Part shown: positions 10,020-17,123 of the stretch, one piece after another
Position numbering within the stretch: the first letter of the stretch is position 1
How the letters are laid out: each line of letters opens with the position of its first letter
NCBI GenBank assembly: GCA_032821775.1
Contig: JAVLRN010000068.1
Span: forward strand, 1 to 17,237
DNA length: 17,237 nucleotides
Origin: Sanguinoderma infundibulare
Lineage: Eukaryota > Basidiomycota > Agaricomycetes > Polyporales > Polyporaceae
Reading direction: 5' to 3'
The notes under the pieces: model-generated
The model's input: the letters and a program-made list of their open reading frames with translations, nothing else
What the model was told of the DNA's origin: nothing
Database searches by the model: none
Program-made: the position numbers and the translations under genes

Positions 10020-10975
10020 CTACATCTCAGGTACAGATGGATGGCTAGCAGTGGGTGGTAGTTGCATATATGGATGGATGGGTGTTGAGGGTGGCATGGG
10101 TGGTGGTGGCGGAGGTTGGCCGAGTTGTGTTCCTGCCGGGGGCTGCATGTGGGCCTGGATAGGTGTTGTGGGATAATATATTAATGGTACGCTCGAGCCT
10201 GCTGTGATATTGTGAGGCATGTAGGGAGGAGTGTTCAGAGTGTGCTGTATGATAGGAGGACCATACATGTATACTCCTGTGAACCGGTAGTGAGGGACAC
10301 CGTTCCACAGGTGATGGGTTCCATCCTGGTGTCCGCCATTGAGCACAGGGTGGTTGTGTGCCGGGGGAGCTGCAACTTGCAGACCGTAGCCTCCTTCCTG
10401 AAAGGCAGGGTTAATGGAAGGCCCAGGCATGCCTGGCTCTTGCACCGTAGTGCTCAAGCCCAAGCGATCACCTGTGCGACCATTCCCGCAATCATCTGCA
10501 CGACTGTTCCCATGATCGTCCGCATGACCATCCACGCGACCGTCCCTGCAACCGTCTGCACAATCGTCTGCGCTATAGTCCACGGGGTAGTCTGCGGGGT
10601 AGTCTGCGTGGTAGTTCGGGTGGCCCATAGATGCATCCTTGGGATGCGGTCCTCCAGTGGTATCCTGACCAAGTAGTGGTGTTGGGTGTTGGGGCTCAAG
10701 GGTGTGGGGCCGCTTGTTAGGTCAGTTGACGCTAGGATCGCCAGGGTGCTCCTTCAACATCTCCTTCGACGATGAAGCTCCAGTTGATCCCAAGGATGTC
10801 TCCAAAAGTTGGATTTTTCTTTTGAAAACAGGCTTCGGCTTCAGACTGCCAGATGGCACAGCCTGGTTGTTCCAAGATTGGGGCTGTGGGGTTGGTTCAT
10901 TGTCTGAGATCTCCATGAACAGGGGGGTTGAGTAGAGGGGATCAGGGTTAGGGCAACGAAAAGCTAGGACTTCGT
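10020..10975 (-). CDS. 3' part of a gene abutting the minisatellite; proline-rich tail, unrecognised
   Basis: Minus-strand frame coming out of the minisatellite array. The exon from at most 10975 to 10731 contains QPQSWNNQAVPSGSLKPKPV. A 66-bp intron (10665-10730) with an unusual GTCAAC donor and TTGGTCAG acceptor leads in phase 0 to the last exon (10664-10020), which stops at TAG. The last exon starts with DTTGGPHPKDAS, continues as a degenerate D/A/G/R-rich repeat encoded by short tandem repeats (about 10490-10620 on the plus strand), and ends in a Pro/Met/Tyr-rich tail with runs of proline. The 5' end of this exon is not fixed: acceptor candidates lie at about 10966, 10894 and 10863, and the last would accept a phase-0 donor. 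There is no start codon or N-terminal domain, because the array interrupts the gene here. It may be the missing 3' half of the gene family at 12097; see findings. Confidence 0.5.
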
Positions 10976-10980
10976 TGTTG

Positions 10981-11445
10981 AAAGTGCGCGGACACAGGGG
11001 TGCTGCGTCCGCGCGGACACAAGGGTCGTGTGTCTGCGCAGACACATGGGTCATGTCTCCGCGCAGACACATGGGTAGTGTGTCCGCGCGGACACATGGG
11101 TAGTGTGTCCGCGCGGACACAAGGGTCGTGTCTCCGCGCAGACACATGGGTAGTGTGTCCGCGCAGACACATGGGTAGTGTGTCCGCACGGACACAAGGG
11201 TCGTGTCTCCGCGCAGACACATGGGTAGTGTGTCCACGTGGACACATAGGTAGTGTGTCCGCGCAGACACAAGGGTCGTGTCTCCGCGCAGACACATGGG
11301 TAGTGTGTCTGCGCAGACACATGGGTCATGGCTCCGCGCAGACACATGGGCAGTGTGTCCGCGCGGACACAGGGGCCGTGTGTTCGCGCGGACACAGGGG
11401 CCGTGTCTCCACGCGGACACAGAGGTGGTGTGTCCGCGCGGAGGC
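10981..11445 (-). repeat. 25-bp palindromic minisatellite, array 1 (about 18.6 units)
   Basis: Eighteen 25-bp units in exact register (10981-11430) plus a partial one. On the plus strand each unit has a palindromic core TGTCCGCGCGGACA or TGTCTGCGCAGACA followed by a spacer such as CAAGGGTCGTG or CATGGGTAGTG. Read on the minus strand, the unit is the same as that of array 2 (core plus CACGACCCTTG). Units 4-6, 7-9 and 10-12 form a 75-bp higher-order repeat. Degenerate traces continue to about 11545 (GAGCGGACACCATG, TGCGTCCGCGCAAG). It lies just upstream of the minus-strand 3' gene fragment. Confidence 0.95.
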
Positions 11446-12041
11446 GCTGTGGGCCGGGCCGGGCCGGGGTTTCCGGGCTTTGTATGTCAATCAAAACATA
11501 CAGATGTTCCGAGCGGACACCATGAAGCTGCGTCCGCGCAAGCACAAGCAGCAGTCTGCCTTCGAAAGGTCTCGATAAACTGCAGATATATTACAGAAAC
11601 ATATCCTACAACAAATGGAAGAGGATTACATGCAGGGGAAACACCAGAAAAATCGACGGAGTTGAAGAGGAAACAGAGTTAAGCTTCAAACCGATCGGAC
11701 ACGGAAGACGTGTGGCAGTGCAACACAATAAGGTACCGAAGAAGAAGACAGTGCCACACGGGAAGAGAAGAGGTCGGATGCAGAGAGAAGACCGGGTGTC
11801 GCCGGTGCCTGGCGGGAGTTGGTCGGAGGGAAAGTGTCGAGTGGCAGGGCAGCGATCGGCTGGATTTGGAGTGGAGGGACCGGGAAGGGACATGCCATGA
11901 GGCTGGGCACAGGGCATCGATCGATGGGGGCGATCAAGGATGGGGGACGCGGCGGCGCTCTCCTTCTCCCCATTGCTCACCAGCGACACGAGCAACCTAG
12001 CCGAACATCAAACAATAAATCAACTGCAAGTACAATCATAT
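11446..12041. other. Region between array 1 and the ParB-like gene; likely promoter/5' UTR
   Basis: It begins with degenerate minisatellite remnants and a G/C run (GGCCGGGCCGGGCCGGGG at about 11452). ORFs on both strands overlap but none looks coding. The last part presumably contains the promoter and leader of the gene starting at 12097; no clear TATA box is seen. Confidence 0.4.
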
Positions 12042-12090
12042 GTAAGTGCTGATCATGGTATCAGGGGACCGATTCTGATGCAATTTGTAG
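12042..12090 (+). other. Probable 5' UTR intron of the gene at 12097
   Basis: GTAAGT donor at 12042-12047, CTGAT branch-like sequence at about 12074, and a TTTGTAG acceptor ending at 12090, six bases before the ATG. Size (49 bp) and signals match the coding introns of the same gene. Confidence 0.5.
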
Positions 12091-12096
12091 ACAAGC

Positions 12097-14104
12097 ATGC
12101 CTCCTCGCGGTAAATCGAAAAAAACCCAGGGGACTGAGGTGCGTGGATCAGCTGCGTGGATTGTGGCTGCTACTAATTATATTGTGGAATGACAGGACGA
12201 GGGCAAGGTACAGTACAGATGGGTGTGTGATAGGTGAGGAAAACTGACGTTTGTACAGGTGTCTGGGGTGCGGATGCCGAAGGTGAAGGAGGAGGAGACG
12301 GCTCCGCACCCGCAGGAGCAGGCGATCCGGGCGCGGCAGCGCGAAGAGGAGAAGGCGTTCCTGGGGAAGTGTCAGCTGGACGTGCTGACAGAGCCGGCGG
12401 GGGTGTCGTACCGGTGGGGGACGTGGAACCAGCGGGGAGTGGTGGCGGCGTCGGTGGCCAAGCTCGTGCGGTCGTTCGACACTGAAGGTAAGCACCCGAA
12501 CACGGCACCGCTGCTGATGCAGGTGCGTGTCGAGGACCTGGTGGAGGGGACGTATGCGAAGAAGACGGACGAGGCGGTTCCATGGGAGGAGCTCCCCGAG
12601 CTGCGATTCAAGTCGCGGGTGGATCTGCCGCCGCTGGTGGTTGATTTTTTCAGTGGGCAGCACCGGGCGAAGGCGATGGCGGCGTGGAAGGCGCGGCTGG
12701 AGAAGGAGCGGGAGAAGAAGGCGGAGGGGCTGGCGCGGGTGACGAACAAGCTGGGGGACGGGTGGTCGAAGAAGCAGATGGAGGAGCTGGAGACGGTTCG
12801 GCTTGCGTTGGACGTTGTGGATGGGAAGATTGGGAGTGCGGAGCAATGGTGCGTGCACCTGTTCATTGCAGGTATGTGGATGTCCTTTTTTTTTGTAGAA
12901 TGTGGTGAAGTGATGATGTGAATGATTTAGAGGAGTGCGGGGAAGCGCTGTGCCGGCACTTGTCGCAGAACGAGTACCTGCCGAGCCTTTGTGCAACGCA
13001 GGAGGAGCGGCTGTTTGGGTACCTCACGGCGATGGAGGCGAATGTTGTGGAGTGGAAGAAGACGCATGCAGGGGGCGGGGAGATGACGCCGTACATGGGG
13101 AAGTGGAGCAATGCGATTCTGCGGCCTGTGATGACGGCGGTGCAGCAGAGTGCGTTCCCGCCGTCGTACCTGCTGACGACGCCTGCGCTGTGGGAGATTG
13201 TGACGGACTTGGCGACATTTTCTGTGTACCGGAACGGGCAGATCTTGACTGTGAAGCTGTTCGACTCTGTGCTGAAGCCGCCGACGCGAGCGCACAACCA
13301 GTCGTGTGCGATCGGGGAGGTGAGTTTGTATATTGATGAATTGAGCTAGTGCGTGGTTGTGTGCTGAAGTTGTGTGTACAGTTCTGGGCGCGGCTTGTGC
13401 GGGACGGGATGCGGCGGATGCGGCTGATCGCGAGCCCTGGGGCATTCGCGGATGTGGACGACGCGGAGGACGAGGAGGGGCAGCTTCTGCGGGACGTTGT
13501 GAAGATCTGGGTGGACGACCCGAAGGACGTGGTCGCGGTCCCTGCGGAGCTAGTGGCGAAGCACCACCGGGGCAAGACGTGGGAGCAGTTGCTTGAGCGG
13601 GACCGGCGGGAGCTGCAGGGGAAGCATGAGAAGGAGATTATGGGGCGGTACCAGAAGCTGGAGGGGGAGGTGTTTGGAGCAGGGGTGCGGGACATTGTGT
13701 GGACGCAGGACGTGCTGAAGAAGATTGACGAGCAGTACGTGCTGCTGCTTCGGCCGCGGGGTGCGATCAACTATCTGGGGCACCGGGAGAACGCGATCCT
13801 GGCGGGTGCGCTGAAGAAGTACAAGAAGGCTGTGGACCGGATCTTGATTGCGGACTGGGAGGAGCGGCTTGGTGCGTACATGCAGACGGAGGACGAGAAT
13901 GGGAACGTGACTGGGACGTGGGAGCCCGAGGCTGGGTCGAGCGAGGAGAAGGATGTGAAGGCGTTGGCTGGAGCTGCGCGGCGGTTGCGGTGGACGCATG
14001 AGATGGTGTATGCGGAGAAGGCGTACGACCTGCCGTGGCCGACGGTGTCGTTCCTGCAGGATCTGCGGCGGATCCTGGAGCAGTACGGGCCGACGATCCA
14101 GTGG
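12097..14104 (+). CDS. Multi-exon gene, 5' part; possible ParB/sulfiredoxin-like domain (GQHR motif); 3' end lost
   Basis: Model: join(12097..12138, 12196..12207, 12259..12871, 12931..13319, 13382..14104). All junctions are in frame and 593 aa are encoded before a perfect GTGAGT donor at 14105. Exon 1 is MPPRGKSKKTQGTE, basic and NLS-like; exon 2 is four residues. Exon 3 carries what looks like a ParB/sulfiredoxin-type core: W-N-Q-R at about 74-77, a helix AASVAKLVRSF, then PLLMQVRVEDL (about 102-112) and FFSGQHRAKAMAAW (about 148-161). This matches the order NPR box, conserved beta strand, G-x-HR box of ParB-N and DGQHR proteins, but with longer spacing, so the call is tentative. The rest (exons 4-5) is mixed alpha-helical with charged segments and no recognised domain. 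Codons are strikingly G-rich. No further exon follows, because the minisatellite and then telomeric repeat take over. The gene as present is truncated and may be non-functional. Confidence 0.7.
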
Positions 14105-14137
14105 GTGAGTGTACTTCATGATTTATTTGTCCCGACG

Positions 14138-14527
14138 TGTCTGCGCAGACACGGCCTTCGTGTGTCTGCGCGGACACAGCACTCGTGTGTCTGCGCGGAC
14201 ACACGACCCTTGTGTCCGCGCAGACACACGACCCTTGTGTCTGCGCGGACACAGCACTCGTGTGTCTGCGCGGACACAGCACTTGTGTGTCTGCGCGGAC
14301 ACACGACCCTTGTGTCCGCGCGGAGACACGACCCTTGTGTCCGCGCGGAGACATGACCCCTGTGTCTGCGCGGACACACCACCCTTGTGTCCGCGCAGAC
14401 ACACGACCCTTGTGTCCGCGCGGACACACGACCCTTGTGTCCGCGCAGACACACCACCCTTGTGTCTGCGCAGACACACCACCCTTGTGTCTGCGCAGAC
14501 ACACCACCCTTGTGTCCGCGCAGACAC
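14138..14527 (+). repeat. 25-bp palindromic minisatellite, array 2 (15.6 units), inside a truncated intron
   Basis: Fifteen 25-bp units in perfect register from 14138 plus 15 nt of a sixteenth that ends abruptly at the TTAGGG junction (14528). The unit is palindromic core TGTC(C/T)GCGC(G/A)GACA plus a spacer CACGACCCTTG, CAGCACTCGTG or CACCACCCTTG. It starts 33 bp after the donor of exon 5 of the ParB-like gene, so it lies in what was an intron. It is the inverse orientation of array 1. No stop codon arises from the consensus in any of six frames, which explains the overlapping artefact ORFs. Confidence 0.95.
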
Positions 14528-14653
14528 TTAGGGTTAGGGAGGAGATGAACACCACGAACGACTATGCTACGAAACGGTTGCCAACGGGGGACTTGGTAGT
14601 ACCACGTCCCAGCCCCGTTTCGCTTATAAGCTCGTCAGGGCAACCTTAGTATT

Positions 14654-14669
14654 CCCGTGTTTGCACGGG
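14654..14669 (+). repeat. Perfect hairpin in block A (second copy 16634-16649)
   Basis: CCCGTG, loop TTTG, CACGGG: a 6-bp stem with a 4-nt loop. No T-run follows, so it is not terminator-like. Confidence 0.7.
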
Positions 14670-14904
14670 TCGCACGAACTCTCATTGGATACGGACAAAT
14701 CGTACCATGGTCCGTGCGCAATTGCAAATCGAATGCGCAACGATTGCGTGATGCCGACGGGGAAGTCGACATGCCGAAGCACGCCATAAGACGTCAACGG
14801 CTCTCAAAATAGCGTCGGGCGGGCCGACAACTAATAATGCTTACGTTTGATGGCCGGACAACCGATCAGCACGTGTTCATGATGTTGATCTCTTCCCATC
14901 ACAT

Positions 14905-14920
14905 CCGGACCGTAGTCCGG
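14905..14920 (+). repeat. Perfect hairpin in block A (second copy 16885-16900)
   Basis: CCGGAC, loop CGTA, GTCCGG: a 6-bp stem with a 4-nt loop, followed by GATAAGATAAGATG. Confidence 0.7.
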
Positions 14921-14976
14921 GAAAGATAAGATAAGATGCATCACGTGTGTGCCTTATCACATGATCCTTCGCAACG

Positions 14977-14998
14977 TAAGCGCCGCTTGCGGCGCTTA
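14977..14998 (+). repeat. Strong hairpin in block A (second copy 16957-16978)
   Basis: TAAGCGCCG, loop CTTG, CGGCGCTTA: a perfect 9-bp stem with a 4-nt loop. It is flanked by an imperfect outer inverted repeat (TCACATGATCC on the left, GGATCACATGA on the right). Confidence 0.85.
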
Positions 14999-15092
14999 TG
15001 GATCACATGACCACCGAGACAGACTAAAGGCGCTTAACCTTACATAATGAGCACGTGCGATTAGGCGCGCGCTTATCTCAACGGGTACTTCC

Positions 15093-15143
15093 GTTAGGGT
15101 TTGGTTAGAGTCTGGGTTCGGGTTAGGGTCCGGTTAGGGTTAG
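15093..15143 (+). repeat. Interstitial degenerate telomeric repeats at the end of block A copy 1
   Basis: GTTAGGGTTTGGTTAGAGTC, then GGGTTCGGGTTAGGGTCC, then GGTTAGGGTTAG: a run of variant TTAGGG units. The identical run in copy 2 leads into the true telomere; here it ends at 15143. A further telomere-like patch (GGTTAGGGTTTGGGTTAG) occurs at 15205-15222. Confidence 0.85.
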
Positions 15144-15199
15144 CTAATGATAAACATAAGCGTTGCGCATATATACGGCGATTAAGCCGAGTAACAAGA

Positions 15200-15254
15200 C
15201 TCACGGTTAGGGTTTGGGTTAGACCGCGCCGGCCCCAGTGAGTGGGGCCGTGAG
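15200..15254 (+). repeat. Nested inverted repeat around a telomere-like patch
   Basis: CGGCCCCA, loop GTGAG, TGGGGCCG (15230-15250) is a perfect 8-bp stem. The outer words CTCACGG (15200-15206) and CCGTGAG (15248-15254) are also complementary, with GGTTAGGGTTTGGGTTAG between them, so two alternative pairings are possible. Confidence 0.7.
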
Positions 15255-15963
15255 TAATGTTGATGTGCAATAAAGTGCTTGCTACCGAGGAGTTGCAAGA
15301 GGTTAGTATGGTATAGGCGTTGAAGACGGTTTACGGGGGATCAGGTCATCACGACCGGCATATAAGTGACTTCCCACGTGCCACTAGGCCGGTACGGTGT
15401 GTGACAACACATTTCAGATACGACGAGAAGACCGTATTTCCTCGAGCCAATGCCCAAGTGGACAGCAACGGTTGCCGTCCGGGTCCGCTCCCCCAAGCAG
15501 TGAGCTTACGAAGTATAAAGTCCAGTGCGCGTAGCCGAAGCAGTCGCGTCCGTGATCACGGATCAGTTACTTGTTATCGCCTACGTCACGCATGTGCTCA
15601 AACACGGATTATATCATCGCGCGTGACATGTTTACCGCTTGCTCTCGATTAAATCATCAAGTCGTATGCGGTGACTTTTGAACAGTACGATCGAGGCACG
15701 AACTGGCCATTCCTTCTACTTCCGAAGACCCAATCGTCCGCCAGGCACGGCCGAAACGGGGTCCAATCCATAAAAGTAACAGTTCGCTCCGCCCGGTGCC
15801 AAACCGGGGGTCGTTGGGTACAGTTTTCCCATTCGCTGGGGACAATGGTACAGCCCATACGGGACCATCCGGGGCAAGCCCCGGCCACCAGTGCCATTCC
15901 CGGCGCCCGCTTGAAGTGTTACGATCTGCGGGTCCGGACTGTTCATTCGCTTGTGTCTTCGCC

Positions 15964-16507
15964 TTAACCAAATAGGCCTCTTCCGAGACCGGGCGAACGC
16001 CTTCCAGAGGGGTCATAATTGACGTAGACCACATCTTCAGTGTCATCCGATGCGGTAGGTAGTGTGTTAACCGCTGGCTGAAGTGCAGAGCTGGAAGGGG
16101 TAGGTGCGGGTGCTGGAGCCGGTATAACCGGGTCGGGATCTCGTTCCGACAGCACCCGTTCGTCTAACTTCTGGAACACCATCTTTTTCCAAAGACTTGT
16201 AAGGTCGAACATGTTTTTCGTGCGCTTTCGCGACACTAAAACTCGACTGTCTAACATACTGATTTTACGGACGTCGGGAATCCAAAGACTCCCGGACGGT
16301 GGAGTGAGCACCTCCGTTAAGAAGCGCCCCTCTGTGTCCGCCAGCGACTTTCCAAGGGTCGCCGGCGACGGCCGTGGCCAATCCGCCAGGGAGATTCCAG
16401 GGCGGGGAAGACCGAGATCTGCATTAACATGCCAATCTCTCCAGTAATTGAGAATGGTTGCTCCAAACTCGGTAGCATTGAACCAATTCCAGGCTGTATT
16501 GTAGGGG
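15964..16507 (-). pseudogene. ORF fragment truncated at the telomeric junction, unrecognised
   Basis: On the minus strand the frame is open from the TTAGGG junction (16507, and on into it) to a stop at about 15964, roughly 180 codons. It reads NTAWNWFNATEFGATILNYW at its broken N-terminal side, then an SLWIPDVRKISMLDSRVLV segment, and a Pro/Ala-rich acidic tail ending SPGLGRGLFG. No in-frame ATG occurs near the junction, so the 5' part has been lost. Beyond about 16046 a neighbouring frame also looks coding (GVRPVSEEAYLVKAKTQ), which could mean a frameshift or a spliced tail. No domain is recognised; a retroelement or host protein are both possible. Confidence 0.45.
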
Positions 16508-17123
16508 TTAGGGTTAGGGAGGAGATGAACACCACGAACGACTATGCTACGAAACGGTTGCCAACGGGGGACTTGGTAGTACCACGTCCCAGCCCCGTTT
16601 CGCTTATAAGCTCGTCAGGGCAACCTTAGTATTCCCGTGTTTGCACGGGTCGCACGAACTCTCATTGGATACGGACAAATCGTACCATGGTCCGTGCGCA
16701 ATTGCAAATCGAATGCGCAACGATTGCGTGATGCCGACGGGGAAGTCGACATGCCGAAGCACGCCATAAGACGTCAACGGCTCTCAAAATAGCGTCGGGC
16801 GGGCCGACAACTAATAATGCTTACGTTTGATGGCCGGACAACCGATCAGCACGTGTTCATGATGTTGATCTCTTCCCATCACATCCGGACCGTAGTCCGG
16901 GAAAGATAAGATAAGATGCATCACGTGTGTGCCTTATCACATGATCCTTCGCAACGTAAGCGCCGCTTGCGGCGCTTATGGATCACATGACCACCGAGAC
17001 AGACTAAAGGCGCTTAACCTTACATAATGAGCACGTGCGATTAGGCGCGCGCTTATCTCAACGGGTACTTCCGTTAGGGTTTGGTTAGAGTCTGGGTTCG
17101 GGTTAGGGTCCGGTTAGGGTTAG
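16508..17123 (+). repeat. Subtelomeric block A, copy 2 (616 bp), adjoining the telomere
   Basis: Identical to 14528-15143. It begins with two TTAGGG units after a GTAGGGG junction and passes through degenerate telomeric repeats (17073-17113) into the pure TTAGGG tract. Confidence 0.95.

Larger units (their letters stand above)
14528..15143 (+). repeat. Subtelomeric block A, copy 1 (616 bp, identical to 16508-17123)
   Basis: A 616-bp direct repeat at an offset of 1980 bp, with no difference seen on line-by-line comparison. It begins TTAGGGTTAGGGAGGAGATG and ends in degenerate telomeric repeats. Inside are three short perfect hairpins and GATAAGATAAGATG. A 34-codon ORF from ATG 14545 is the only small frame and has no coding look. 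No tRNA, 5S or retroelement feature is recognised. Confidence 0.95.
15144..16507. other. Subtelomeric block B, 1364 bp between the two A copies
   Basis: Unique within the window. It carries a telomere-like patch and hairpin near its left end and a truncated minus-strand ORF at its right end. Other frames (for example 15320-15652 + and 15649-16046 -) are unrecognised. It may be a piece of a mobile element or a host gene captured between telomeric junctions; no terminal repeats or transposase are seen. Confidence 0.6.

Noticed and set aside
10942..10954. GGGTTAGGG at the edge of the minus-strand fragment as an interstitial telomere
   Set aside because: Only about one and a half units, within a coding-like frame; could be chance.
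10981..11445. CRISPR array
   Set aside because: The repeats are contiguous, with 11-bp near-identical spacers, in a eukaryotic chromosome; it is a minisatellite.
11000..11578. Cys/Arg/Thr-rich ORFs through array 1 (both strands)
   Set aside because: They follow from the stop-free 25-bp unit being read in rotating frames, not from selection for a protein.
12487..12531. Extra intron (GTAAGC to GATGCAG) inside exon 3 of the ParB-like gene
   Set aside because: Reading through keeps the PLLMQVRVEDL strand expected in the domain; the segment looks coding. RNA evidence would decide.
14109..14649. ORFs through array 2, including the extension of exon 5 to 14356
   Set aside because: Exon 5 ends at a consensus donor at 14105; the extension is minisatellite-derived.
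14528..15143. 5S rRNA or tRNA in block A
   Set aside because: No A/B box pair or cloverleaf could be laid out; the hairpins do not match a tRNA or 5S fold.
14528..16507. Helitron or non-LTR retroelement in the A-B unit
   Set aside because: No RepHel, reverse transcriptase, CTRR end or poly(A)-type tail is seen; only the telomeric position is suggestive.
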